Under the pieces are notes generated by a model that was not told the origin of the DNA, did not search any database, and saw nothing but the letters and a program-made list of their open reading frames with translations. Of a DNA stretch of 64,000 nt, positions 28,719-40,442 are shown in pieces. Location: positions 1,140,001 to 1,204,000 of the forward strand of contig CAUEEP010000917.1 in the NCBI GenBank assembly GCA_958450365.1, in the 5' to 3' direction. The first letter of the stretch is position 1. Each line of letters starts with the position of its first letter. The position numbers and the translations under genes were made by a program. This DNA comes from Mesorhabditis belari (Eukaryota > Nematoda > Chromadorea > Rhabditida > Rhabditidae).

Positions 28719-29181
28719 TTCCCTGGAAATTCATGGAATACACACCCGTAAGAACACACAGAAATTAAAGCACACTGGAAAAGGTACCAGTTTAACACGA
28801 AACTAGATGTAAATAGACTGAAAGTAAGTTTTACGTGCACGAAAACCCGATAAAGCGTTGAGATTTGCACAAATTGAGCACCGAAAAGTGAATAGAAACA
28901 AAATAAACGATTAGAAATCTCTGAAAAGCAACAAAAAATTAGTCAAATCATGATAATTCACCCAAAGAGAACCCTGAAAAATCACAAAAATTTAGCATTT
29001 CAGCGTTTAAAGCACTCGCGAATCACAAAACCCTGAGAAAATTGACAAATATTGGCCGCACTACGCACTACCTTTTGAAGACTTGGAAATTCTGGAAAAT
29101 CACAGAAATTTGTCATTTTTACCTCGTTAAACTATCAAGAACTATTGAAAATCACAAAATTAGCTGAATTTCCAAACCATT
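28719..29181. other. spacer between eri-1 and mog-4
   Basis: The 463 bp between the eri-1 stop and the mog-4 start are A/T-rich. They hold several near-repeats of GAAAATCACAAAA-type wording and no gene. The two genes share a strand, so a loose operon with trans-splicing of mog-4 is possible, though the gap is longer than the usual ~100 bp of C. elegans operons. Confidence 0.4.
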
Positions 29182-30597
29182 TCACTTCTTTGGTTCCTGA
29201 GATTTGCGGTTGATCGTCGCTCGATGCAACTTTTTCGCCACCAAGTAATTATTTTTCATCTGTCCCCAGCCGGGTTCCCAGAAATCGGTGGTGGCCAACG
29301 TGAACTCTTTGACCAGCGGCTCCTTTGGCAACTTGTCCGCTTCATCCTCACTCTCCGACTCAATCGAATCCTCGTCTTCCTCACAAGAACTGCAATCCAA
29401 ATACCGTTCCGAGTAGAAATCAGCCATGCAGATGTAATGATGCTTGTAGGGGAGTCGTTTATCCCAAAGTGCTCGATCCAGCGTCTCCAGCGCTTTCACT
29501 CGATCCTCCTCTTCTTTCGCTTTTTGGCAAATCCGCTCAAAGTGTGCATCAGAGTCGCGAGCTTTCCGGATGATCGTCTGATTAATTTTTAAATCGATCC
29601 TCCGCTTTTGGATCATATGTGATGCGATTTTGGCCAAATTCTGTGCATCGATCAACCCCGAGTGCGCCCTGCCGACTGATTCCAACTTGTAGTAGTCCAA
29701 AATTCGCTGAATGCTCGTGATCCTTTTCCCCTGCTCGTCGCGCTCACCCTTGCCCTCGAGTCTAACCTCTTTCTGCTCGAAGATCCGTTTAATGTTGATG
29801 AAATTTCGGAAAATGTGGGGCAGTTTCATGCCAAGAATCAAGCATTGATAGAGCAGGAATTTCTGGAAATCGCACGGCCCATCGGTGACGAAAGCGTACG
29901 TTTTGCCGGTCCGTTGGTCCAAATTGTAGGAATTCATCCACTCACGGAAACGAAGCAAAGCCTCGGGAAAGTATGGCGCCTCGTCGACGTTTTTTTGCCG
30001 AATGTTCGTGAAATCCACGCAAAATGGGTCAAGAATCGGCCGAGCAACGGGTTTGATGTAGGTATGAAATTGAGCCACAACCTCCATCTTCTCAGTGTCC
30101 ACGAGCACTGCCGGAAACTCGATGATCTCGTGCGGGTATTGATTCAAAATCTCTTCACAGGTGCACTCAAAGTCGACGAAGATCAAGTAATTGAAGTAGT
30201 GAGCGGTCTTCTGATGAATTGGAATCGTTTGATCGACTTGATGACGTAGGATGCCCCATTCTTTGTGAAAAACCGAGCGGATGCGTTTCTTGAGGTGTTT
30301 CTTCGAGTCGCCAGTGTGCAGAAACAAATCGCCGAGAATTTTGCGCATCTCCGACGTCGACATCTCGTTCAAATGATGATGCACGCGACGGACGAGCTTT
30401 TCGTTGAGCTGCCGGGTCTTTTGGTAGGAAGTTGGCTCGAGTTTTCGCGGTTTTTGGAGTTTTCGAGGGAACTTTTCCATGGAACTCGCTGCGAGGATGG
30501 ATTCTCGTTGATCGCCCATCAAATCCTCTAATTCTTCATCATCGAAGGCGAGTAGCTCGTCGAAATCGACATTCTCGTTTGTCAAATAGTCGCCCAT
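29182..30597 (-). CDS. eri-1: ERI-1-type 3'-5' exonuclease (SAP plus DEDDh)
   Basis: One uninterrupted 471-residue frame. The N terminus is acidic. Residues ~70-110 (HHLNEMSTSEMRKILGDLFL...KKHLKKRIRS) form a SAP-type nucleic-acid-binding helix pair. The exonuclease follows: FVDFECTCEEILNQYPHEII (ExoI, Asp/Glu, with the C-T/C-E pattern of the ERI1 subfamily), CVDFTNIRQ, TDGPCDFQKFLL (ExoII) and GRAHSGLIDAQNLAKIA (ExoIII, His and Asp). A charged C-terminal extension of ~110 residues carries acidic runs, as in longer worm isoforms. ERI1 proteins trim 5.8S rRNA and histone mRNA ends and in worms work with Dicer in endogenous RNAi. The gene has no introns, while every confident neighbour has many. 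An acceptor tttcatttccag lies 25 bases before the ATG (trans-splicing or a leader intron). It lies head-to-tail upstream of mog-4. Confidence 0.93.
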   Translation of the reverse strand: MGDYLTNENVDFDELLAFDDEELEDLMGDQRESILAASSMEKFPRKLQKPRKLEPTSYQKTRQLNEKLVRRVHHHLNEMSTSEMRKILGDLFLHTGDSKKHLKKRIRSVFHKEWGILRHQVDQTIPIHQKTAHYFNYLIFVDFECTCEEILNQYPHEIIEFPAVLVDTEKMEVVAQFHTYIKPVARPILDPFCVDFTNIRQKNVDEAPYFPEALLRFREWMNSYNLDQRTGKTYAFVTDGPCDFQKFLLYQCLILGMKLPHIFRNFINIKRIFEQKEVRLEGKGERDEQGKRITSIQRILDYYKLESVGRAHSGLIDAQNLAKIASHMIQKRRIDLKINQTIIRKARDSDAHFERICQKAKEEEDRVKALETLDRALWDKRLPYKHHYICMADFYSERYLDCSSCEEDEDSIESESEDEADKLPKEPLVKEFTLATTDFWEPGWGQMKNNYLVAKKLHRATINRKSQEPKK

Positions 30598-31672
30598 TTG
30601 GTGAAGGGGAGAGTGAAGCCTGGAAATGAAAAAGTTACGATTTTATAGGGAAACTTTGACAGGAAAGAGGAAAAATCTTGAGCACAAGGAGCGTCTGATG
30701 TTTAAGAAAAGGTTCTACAATGTTTGTAACTTAAAAACTTGATGTTTAGGTGCTTTATATGCTGTCCGTTTCAAAATTGCTCGTTGGCCGTTTTTCAAAT
30801 AATTTCCTAGGTACTCTAGAAGCGGAAGTACAAAAAAAAATGAGAGAACTTTCTTAAAAACTGAAAAAAGAGAACAGAAATGTGCCAAATTGCATAAAAA
30901 AACAGCCCATTTCAAACAGTTTTTGATTCATTTTATACCATTTTTCAAACAAAAGTCATAAAAATTTCAAATATCCATTCAATCAACTGAATATTTTTTT
31001 AAAGAAGTATAAACAAATGAAAAGAAATATAAATAAATGACAAAGAAATATATACCTCAAATTCTAAAAAAATACAAATATTTAGCCCCTTAGCTGAATA
31101 TCTTTTTTCGGAATTGTTGGTATTTAAATAGAGGCGATTATTGCGTGGATCCAGCACCGTATTTTTGTATTTTGTGACGTTTCACGGCGTTGCTTAGGGG
31201 TTTTGTTTAGAATTTAGAAAAGAACACGGTATGTATCGCGGGTATTTTAATGACGAAAGCCAATAATAACTAAAGATTTGTAACTTTTAAGGATTAAACT
31301 ATTCTAACTAATTAAACTTTTAAGGATTAAAGGCTTAGTCTTTCAGCCTGAGGTGACCACCTGGTAGGATCAACCAGATATCTGAACTAAGATAAGCATG
31401 GCTTAGTCTTTAACCCGAAAAGGGATTTTAGACTTGTTTAATGGTTGATGAACGCTAAAATTAATGTTAAAACTTGAAAAACGATAAATGGTTTAAAAAT
31501 CTGGATAAAATTGTTCATCTTACGTGCTCCGTGTGAAGATTTCAGTCAAAATTTCGTGTTTTTATTTTTTGTTGTTGTTTTTAGCAAATTCGGCGTTAGT
31601 TATTCATTTTTTCAGCTTCGTTTACTTGTTTTCTTCCTCTATTTTAACATTTGACGGCTATTTTCTTTCAGA
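30598..31672. promoter_or_regulatory. divergent intergenic region between eri-1 and the snpc-4-like gene
   Basis: About 1.1 kb separates the two start codons, so both promoters should lie here. I see A/T-rich sequence, scattered short direct repeats (AAGAAATATAAA around 31020-31050, and cttttaaggattaaa twice near 31280-31330) and no ORF with similarity to anything I know. No TATA box or known operator could be assigned. Confidence 0.4.
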
Positions 31673-34600
31673 ATGATGGATCAAGAGCAATTGGATCATC
31701 ATTTTGACGACGAGGACTTGCCAGGCACGTCGCAGAGTGCTACGAGTAAGTTTAATCGTTTTTTATATTCCTTTAAAACCTGTTAAACTGATAATAGTTG
31801 GCTAAGCTTGATATTCAAGATTTCAATCAAACTTATAGTTACCTAGGTACTTAAACTTGTTATAAACAATGCTTGAAAGGTTTGGCTTGATTAATATTGT
31901 CATGCCGACAGCTTTTGAAACAAAATAGCTTCATATCGTGGCTTTTTTTTTCATTGTTCGTTTTCAGCTTCAGCTTCACTCTCGATCCTCTCCGCTCCAC
32001 CAATCATTGTCCGAGAGGCAGCTTTGGAGGTCGTTTTTTAAACTCATAGACAGGTTTATTATCTATTTTAGGTGATCGATAAGCTTGTAGCTAAAGTTGA
32101 CCATGAGCTTTGCTGCGTGAATCAACGCTTGGTGAGTTTTGGAGAACAAGAATTGTATGCAAAAATGGCTATAGTTGCAAAAAGTTGTCAGAAAAAATTG
32201 CAGCTTGATAATTTTGTATCCTTTCAGAGGAATCTCGAAGCGGACAGTTATCGTGAGGAGAACAAGAGCCTTCTTAGCCAGGCGAAGATCCCCGTCAGTC
32301 AATTCTTGCCACCCTACTTCCGGAATGATCGAGGCTATGTGAGTTTGCAAATTTTGAGCTTAAGAGCAACTCTCAGACTAAAAAAATGGCAATAATATTC
32401 ATATGAGAAGCCTCCTTAACTGAATAACATAGCTTTTGGGGGGAATGAAGCTGCCGAATATCGAGTTTTTCACAAATACTGTAAAGTACTCAGCTGTTGG
32501 TTTGCTTCATTATCTAACTAGTTAACATTCTAAGATCTTAGGGAAATGCATTGAATATAAGCAATGATGTTTATAAAACCCTAAGTCCTTTTTGTTTAGG
32601 GACCTCCACCAAATGAAGAAACTATTATGAAGCGAAACAATTTCTCGTTCGACCCACTCGTGAAAGTGCCACGGCCATGTAAGTGCGAAGATTTAAAGCT
32701 TATTCATTCATTTGTTCAGGGATTTCTCGTGAGATCAACTTTCTCAAGGCGGCTGTTCGAGAGGAGATGATCGAGATGCAGCTGAGCGATTATCGACTGC
32801 AAATCGAGCGATTGAACGAGAAGATCAATGCGTCTGGAGTGGAAACGAGTAAAGAGGAAAGGGCCGGATGGATGGCGCAAAAGGACAAAATGCTCGGAAT
32901 CATAGAATACGTGAAGTGAGTTGGATATTTGACACTTTTTGTTCCATTTTCTCTATTAAAGTAGTACTTAAATTAGAGCTAAACTCAAAGTTTATTTTCA
33001 GAACCAACGGCCCAACACTGCCGCCAAACCCGATGAAAATTAACTGGTCGAAAATTGCTGCTAAAACTGTTTGTTTTCCCGATTTTTCAGCTGATTTGCT
33101 AATTTTAGTTCAAATACTCACGCAATCCGATTGAGATCCGCTTGAAATGGATAAACGATCTCGATCCGGCCGTTAACAATGGGAAATGGTCGCCTGAAGA
33201 GATTAGGTGGATGAATGGAAGAAAAATGGTGATAATTTTGGTTCGCTTTCAGTAGCCTACACCGTTTGACCCTTGGAAAGCACGGATTCATTAATTGGTC
33301 ACTCGTTGCACAACAATTGGGCACCGGACGACGACCATTCACCGTTTTTCAGAAATATCAGGAGGACATTGCTTCTAAAATGCCAAGGTAAAGGTTTTGA
33401 ATAGTTAACAACATTACGAAATACCAACTTAATCCCTAATTTATTTTTTTCAGAGAATGGACACGGGAAGAGGACGAGAAATTGTTAGGAATTATTGAGA
33501 TGGTTCGTTGCGGGGACAAGGTTCCGTGGGAGAAAGGTAATCAAAGCTTGTCTTTTTTCCAAAATTTATTTTAGTCTCTCAATTCATGATTGGCCGCACG
33601 ATTCAACAGGTGAAAATGCGTGCGAAGTCGCTTGATCCAGCCACGAAATACGGAAGATGGACGGAAGATGAGGATTTGGTGAGTGAATGAGGTGAAGAAA
33701 AGGCAAATGAGGTGGCAACAAAGTTAAGAGCGATTTGTTGTTGAAGTTTTTCAACAAATTAGCTAGAATTGTATCTGATTTTGAAACATAAACAGGATTT
33801 CTGAAAGCTAAAAACCTGGCTGGCTTGATCTGACCCCTTTTAATCCTGGCTTGCCCTAGTCTGGGTCATTTTGGCTCAGCCTTTGACCTAGTCTATTTCT
33901 TTTTAATCTTCCCAACTTGACAACTGACCAAGGCTGGTATTAAAAAGATTTAGAGCCAATCTTGTAAGCTAACGATTACCGTACAAATTTTCGCATTTCA
34001 GCTCCTTCTCTGCGCCATCGAGAAGTTCGGCACACACGCGTGGGACAAAGTGAAGCAAACGGTGCCCGGACGAACGGAGTCACAATGTAAGCAGAGGTAA
34101 AAAAGAAAATCTGGCCAAGTCTATTGTAAGTCTAGATGGAGGAATCAACTCTCATTGGCGCATACACCAGGAGCACAAGTGAACACATGGACGTTGGAAG
34201 AAGACGAGAAATTGCTGGCCGGTGTGAATATTTTTGGGAAGGGTGGGTTGATGAGAGATTAGCTGCAACTCTATTCTTTTTAGGTAGATGGCGTGCAATC
34301 AGCGACACAATGTTGCCGGAAAGACAGATTCCGAAGATTCGCGCACGATATCTCTCGCTTGTCACGACGAAACTTCGGGTGAGTGATCCTTTTTAGGATC
34401 AGATGTTTGTGATTGTCCTTTGACTATGGCTCTTGCTTGTACCAATCTCAATCATTTAGTTGATCTCTGCCCAGGCAGACATGGTTCGCAGTGCTCAACA
34501 GGCGCTGAATGTGCGCGCGATCACACAAATGGAGAAAAAGAATCGGGTAGGGTTTGATTGATTTTGTGTTTTGTGCATTTTGTGCAATGTTTCGTTTAGC

Positions 34601-37209
34601 TTTTCGATCGTTTCAATGATTTGACCGGTCAGAACAACGAGATAATCGAATCGATTCGGAAACAGGGAGAAAATGATATGGAAGAGAGAAAAAGTGGGAT
34701 AATAGAAAATAACTCAATAAGTCTTTTTAGAGAAGTTCGCCATTTACACCACCGAAGACGAGCGACACCATGCTGAGATGAAGAAGAAAGAAATCGAGGA
34801 ATTCTACAAGAAAGAGGGCGAATTGAGCGAGGCGGTGAGCAGCGATGCGGCACAGCGATTGCTCGAGGGAATCGTCATCGATGAACAGTAAGGCATTTGA
34901 GCTTTAGCTCGACCATAAACCGACTGAACTGGCCGGCTTAAAACCTACCTTAACTCCAGTATACTGTAGATAAAACAAAGCTTGCCTTCAATATAGTGAA
35001 ATTTTTACTCCATGAGACTGACCAGAATCGTTATTGAAGCAAGTTTAAGTGAATGGGGGAAATTGGTTAGCCAAAGATGCCGTACCTAGTTAAAGCCAGA
35101 GATGTTCCAACCGGACTCACCGCAACAAAGCCAGAATCTGACTTTTGGCCCGACCCGGACAAACTGCTTAAAATATTATGCTTGAATAACCTAAACCCAA
35201 TCAATCTTCTTTCAGAGACCTCGTCGATTTGGCTGATCGCTCGGAGAAACGCCGTCGAGTGTACAATGGACGGCCGAGTGCTCCCGCGGCAAGCAGGAAG
35301 TGAGTTGTTTTTGATGTGGGAGTAATTTTTTGTGCTCTTTAGCCCATTCGAGATCGATCCGAAGACGATGCACGTGCGAACGGCGAAGAAGCTCCGCACA
35401 CCGGTCAGAGTGCCCAACTTTGAGTCGAAGATCAACGTAGACGATGAGGATTTGGCACCGGTATGACGGAAATTCTGATCATTTTGCACATTTCAATTTT
35501 TAGGAGGAAACTCGTGATGTTTTGACAAACGCGATTGCGCAAAGAATTCGTCTGAATGATGATTACTTCTTCCAGAATGTGAGTTTACCGGTCATTTTGA
35601 CCGAAAAACCAGAAATTTACATGAATTAGGGATATTTGGATGGATATTAAGACCAAGGACTAATCAAATCGTTTAGCTGTTGGCGAACGCCGATCAGCTG
35701 AAAGCGGCGATGAAGTCGAGTTTTCAAGCGGTCTTGGAAAAGGTTGGGGAATCTATAGGGTTTGAGATAAATTTTGCCATTTTTAGGTATTTCAAGGCGA
35801 TCACAACGATTTGGTCCCTTTACCACCAAATATGGCCACGCTTGCTTTACAGCAGAAATTGACGGTTTGTTCGGAAGTTTTTGATTGAAATCAATCTTTT
35901 TCAGGAGAATCGCTACAAAATGCTCAAGAGCGCCTCGCTTTATTTCGAGACGGAGAAAACGTTGGATGGAACGCCGGTGGTGAGTGTTGAAGTAATAAAA
36001 TTGGTCATTACCGTTCAATCATTCAAAACGTCATTGTTTAGGCGGAGAATCGAGCGCATATTCAATTGTCAAAGCAAATCACGGCTTCTGATGAGTTCAA
36101 GCAATTCAAGGTGAAATTTGGATGGTTTAGCGAAGTTTTAGTGTTTTTAGAATCGAATGAGGGCACTTCTCTTTGAGCCAATGCTGCTCGATACGGCACT
36201 TTGGTCAACAAAGAAAGAAGAGGAATGGATTGAGATGAAATCGAAGAAAAATGAGACAAATGGAGATGGAGAGATCGATGGACAAGGAGAAAAGGAACAG
36301 GAGAATGGACAGGTTTAGTTTGAAACAAGTTATTGTAAATAATAAACCGGCGATTAGTATCAGTTTGCAAGGATAGACATTTTAGAATGACGATTCATCG
36401 GATTTGGTCACCTCTCAACCATCAACCTCTTGTGAGGATCTTCTCGCCGAGAGACCCAAGCAAATGAACCCGTTTGACATCGAGAAGGAGGCGTCACTGC
36501 ATCGACACAAGATCGATCAAATGCTGAACGATGTGAGTTGGATTTTGGTGTAACGCTTAAAGGAGTTGAAATCTTTAAATGCTTAGCAGAATCTTACAAG
36601 TAAAATGAAGGACTACGGTCAAAAAGACACAGAATTCAGTATAACTTTCAAATTCAGATGCTCGAAATCGATGATGATGATTCGCGAATTTTTTCTTCGT
36701 CTCGTCATTCGAATGCAAGTCTCACCTCAAAGGATAATTTGATGACTACGCTGAATAGTGGGTGTTTTTAGTGGAAATAGTTGATTAAACGTTTAATAAA
36801 AAACTAGTACCGTAACTCTTGTTCTTTTAGGTTTTTTGATGCCACAGGTTCATCAAGCTCAACAGGACGTGCGAATCCCGCCGCCTGCACCAAATCCGTT
36901 GAGTCGTCCACCGGCGGCAAAGGTTTGGCTTTTTTCTTTGCAAAATTGAAAATTGAAGAATCCAAGTAAAATTCCCGTAATTCAATAGAAAAACGCATAA
37001 AGTAAACCTTTAACATAGATAATAAAAAGCCAACGCGCGGAACCAAGAGATCCAAACCGACTTGGATCATTTACCCATTTTTTTTTCAAATACCCGTAAA
37101 TTTTAACTAATCAATGTTATTAATCAATCTACAAAAAGATATTAGCCTTGTTTTCCCATGAATTAAGTTTAAACATTGTATTGTTTTTCAGAAGAAGCGC
37201 TTTGCTTGA
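31673..37209 (+). CDS. SNAPC4 (SNAP190)/SNPC-4-like Myb protein
   Basis: About 19 exons, starting one base after an acceptor tttctttcag at 31673 (MMDQEQLDHHFDDEDLPG). The N-terminal third contains a helix region (ISREINFLKAAVREEMIEMQ...RLNEKINA) and a block WSKIAAKYSRNPIEIRLKWI. SANT/Myb repeats follow: KWSPEEI...LGKHGFINWSLVAQQLG; REWTREEDEKLLGIIEMVRC...PWEKVSQFM; GRWTEDEDLLLLCAIEKFGT.HAWDKVKQTVPGRTESQCKQRW; and TWTLEEDEKLLAGVNIFGKG.RWRAISDTML. Several Trp-spaced repeats with this spacing, ahead of a long charged tail, are the pattern of SNAPC4. SNAPC4 is the DNA-binding subunit of the complex that drives snRNA and, in worms, spliced-leader and piRNA promoters. The tail includes RAITQMEKKNRLFDRF, SRKPIRDRSEDDARA and a Pro-rich end before KKRFA. 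CDC5-type proteins were considered but have only two repeats at the N terminus. Confidence 0.85.
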
Positions 37210-37396
37210 TCTCTTTTGCGGGACGATGTCACTTTTGGAACAATTACATTGAATTGGATCTACATTTTTTCAACTTATCACTTTGATCTCTTCCCTTCAT
37301 CTGATCAATTATTTTATTTGCTTTTAAAATGTGCCGGGTGTTTTCATTTCTTTTTTTCTAATTTTTTTCACTTTGTTGTTAAATGTTTTCAGTTAG

Positions 37397-37402
37397 AATA
37401 AA
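37397..37402 (+). terminator. poly(A) signal of the snpc-4-like gene
   Basis: AATAAA lies ~190 bp after the stop codon at 37209 and before the next gene's leader acceptor (ctattag at ~37620). Confidence 0.55.
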
Positions 37403-37639
37403 GCGTTTTAGAAAAAAGAAAAGCGAGGTAGGGAAAAAAGAGGTTGCTTGGTGTCGCTAGGGGATATTGCGGGGGACAAAGAATTGCCGATTCTCTGAAC
37501 GATTTGTTTTTCTGTATTTGATAGGCTCGATCGTAGTGTTGAGCATTTGTCTAAGGATTTAAGCATTTGTCTTTCGTTTGACACATCTTCACTTCATTTT
37601 CAATTTTGTCTAGCTATTAGATTGTTGCATTAAACGACG

Positions 37640-40442
37640 ATGTCCGATGACGACTCGTCCCTCGAGGAGATCCCATGGGTTCCAATTTACGTCGGACAAA
37701 AAGATCCCGACTCGTTCGCCAATCGAGAGTGGACATCGGCACCCGGTGATCGTTTCCCCTTCGACATTGTGTTAGGGTTGAAATATTTGAGCAATGTCTA
37801 CAAGGTGGTCGTCGACGTGAATCCGGAGCTCGTTCGTGAGTGCTTTTTAAAGACTTTCGTATACTTTTTTTGATCTGTCTACCTTACAGGCTTTAGAGTT
37901 ATTTGTTTTTTTGGAGTTTAGAGAATTGATTTAGCTGCGAAAATCGATGTTCAAGTGGGACGGGGTGAGCCGAATTGTGAAAACGATTTAGATGCAGCCA
38001 AAGCCGCTCACTACGGAAACAAGGGGACACTCGTTTTTAAGGTAAAAATTTAAGGAAATTCATTTCCAATGATTAAGATTGATTTTTTTGCAGATTCGCG
38101 AACGCGGAAACAACCGAATGGAGGGAAGGTTTGTAATGCGTTTTTTTTTTTCTTTTACTTAAAGGCGGAAAACCCAAGATCTTTAAAGATTAAAGATCTC
38201 TCTTCGCTGATCACGTTGGGCATTTTGTTTGGCTTATCGTTTATAAACCGTTACCGCTATCGAAAAATCCACAAAATTTGGTGAGTTGTTTTTGAGTTGA
38301 TTTAAGAGAAATCGATTTTCTAGCGATTTCTAGCGATTTCTAGCGGTTTCTAGCGGTTTCTAGCACGATTTTCTAGGTTGGCATCAATCGGGTGACAATT
38401 TTGGGCTATCCAGTGGAGAAAGATCGACCGAGAAGGGCGCCGAGCAAGAGCCGGACGAGAGGTGAGGAGGACGAGGTGGACGAGAGAATCTTGTTGATAG
38501 ATCAAAGATTTTCTTGCTGGAAAATGTTATGTGCGTTCCAGATTGAGCAAAAAATGCAAAAGAAACTTTTTACGAAAATCGTGAATGCAAATTTTCGCAT
38601 AGGGTCGAAAACGTAGTGGATCGAGTCGGAAATTTTATTGATAAAGCAGGAATTTTCTTATCGCAAAATGTTTTGTGCGTTCCAGAACGGAGAAAAATTG
38701 TGAAAATAAACGGGGAAATGCTTTAGTTTGCATTATTTTGTTTAGATCGTTCCTCATCAGCTCCGCGAAGACCACAATCGAATGGACGAGCGGGCACGCC
38801 GACGAGAATGGGAACGCCGACACGAATGAGCACTCCACAAGGATCGGAGTACGCGGTGACACGGTACAGCTAGTGGGTGATGTTGTGGTTGATGCTGTGG
38901 TTGATCCCGAAAGTGATTGAAAGTGCAACTTGAAAGTACAACTCGAAAGTACAAAATCTTTTCAGCGAAGGCGATGGGATGAGCACGAGCTCCAGCGGGA
39001 TCTCCGGTGATCCGTTGACCTCAATTCGAACGGTGAAGAGGGCTTTACAAGAGAAAATGGATGGATCGGAAGCAGTGCGTAAACGATTTGAGTTCACCAC
39101 GGATTTTCCAATATGGTTCCAATATGGTTCTACATCTGGTTCTATATATGGCTCCAATATGGCTCCAATATGGTTCCAATATGGTTCTATATATGGCTCC
39201 AATATGGTTCTATATATGGTTCCAATACGGTTCCAATATGGTTCTACATCTTGTTCTATAAATGGCTCCAATAAGTTCCAATATGGTTCCAATACGGTTT
39301 CAATACGGTTCCAATATGGTTCTACATCTGGTTCTATATATGGCTCCAATATGGTTCCAATATGGTTCCAATATGGTTCTATATATGGCTCCAATATGGT
39401 TCTATATATGGTTCTAATATGGTTCCAATATGGTTCCAATATATCTGGTTCTATAAATGGCTCCAATACGGTTCCAATATGGTTCCAATATGGTTCTACA
39501 TCTGGTTCTATAAATGGCTCCAATAAGTTCCAATATGGTTCCAATATGGTTTCAATATGCACAGTATTCCAATATGCACAGTGTTTTTAGGCGGGCAAAA
39601 ATGTCGAGGCTAGGGTTTGTCGGCGAGCGATTCAACGCTTGGAGGAGTATGAGGTAGAGCAAAAAGCTAGCTTCGCTGCCTGATTCGGTGAAATTTTTTG
39701 AATTTTTCACTAATCTGGAGTGCACGATAGGTTTTAGGCAAGAAATAATTCTTTGGTGGCGTTGTTTTTAAAATCCACTTTTTCCCTCGCTCAGACTTTG
39801 ATGCGAAATTTGTGGTATAGATTGTTTTGTTTTAAAATTCAAAAACATTTCTCGCCAATCTGGAGCTCACTATAGCAGTCACAGTAATCAGTACACATGA
39901 TTACTTTCGATTCTCTAGGTGCGCATCGAGGACCTGGCAAACCGACGGAGTAAAGCCCTCTCGGCTGGTGATACACCAGCGGTAAGCTGTCAAATGAGTG
40001 CCTGGATGCCTCAAAATCATTTCCAGGCGGAGCGCTTGAATCTCGCGATGAGCGATTGCCGGGACACGGCTTTCCGCGCGATTCACGTCGATCTGTTGCT
40101 GACGAGGAACGAGGTACGAGCCACGAAACGTTACCGAGACTGAATCTCGTTTATTCAATGGAAAAAATGATTGAATTTTTAAGAAATCCTTCTATCTGGA
40201 TAGCACATGATATTTTGGATTTGAGAAATTTGCAAAATTGAAAGGAAAATAAGTTGAAAAATGATCGGTTACGGGATCGGACTGATGACTGATTTTTCGA
40301 AAAGGAAAACTTGCCCGATTTGTTTAAAATTCTCTTATCTGGATGTCACAGAGTGTGTTGAGCTTAAGAAGAAAGCAACTTTTTCATTTTTCAGCTTCGC
40401 TCGATCGGCGTCGGGAGTCGGTGGGTCGAGGAGGAGGCATGA
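37640..40442 (+). CDS. CEP104-like centrosomal/ciliary protein, short form
   Basis: The first exon reads MSDDDSSLEEIPWVPIYVGQ, then FPFDIVLGLKYLSNVYKVVV. After further exons, ADHVGHFVWLIVYKPLP (about 38198-38280) joins VGINRVTILGYPVEKDRPRR. This order matches the N-terminal jelly-roll of CEP104 (FPQEIVLQM..., then YVDAVGQFLKLIFHQNHVNK..., NQVALVAINIIG). A Ser/Arg/Pro linker with GTPTRMGTPTRM repeats follows (38745-38862). Then come VKRALQEKMDGSEA, AGKNVEARVCRRAIQRLEEY and AERLNLAMSDCRDTAFRAIH, a coiled-coil in the position of the CEP104 coiled-coil. The protein ends LRSIGVGSRWVEEEA at 40442. CEP104 acts at microtubule plus ends and ciliary tips, but its TOG and zinc-finger domains are absent here. 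An acceptor lies ~20 bases before the ATG, and the gene follows snpc-4 on the same strand by 430 bp. The intron at 39083-39590 is almost wholly a minisatellite. Confidence 0.66.
39105..39565. repeat. CCAATATGGTT minisatellite filling an intron
   Basis: Variants of tccaatatggttctatatat and ggttccaatatggttccaat repeat for ~460 bp. Units drift in length but mostly keep a multiple of three, so both strands have long stop-free frames, which are not genes. It fits within one intron of the CEP104-like gene. Confidence 0.88.

Noticed and set aside
29224..30531. Several plus-strand ORFs of 80-144 residues
   Set aside because: They are antisense to the ERI-1 coding frame and have no domain similarity.
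38870..39590. Long ORFs on both strands (203 and 230 residues) rich in Gly/Ser/Tyr or Glu/Pro/Tyr
   Set aside because: They are produced by the intronic CCAATATGGTT minisatellite; only the first ~30 codons on the plus strand belong to a CEP104-like exon.
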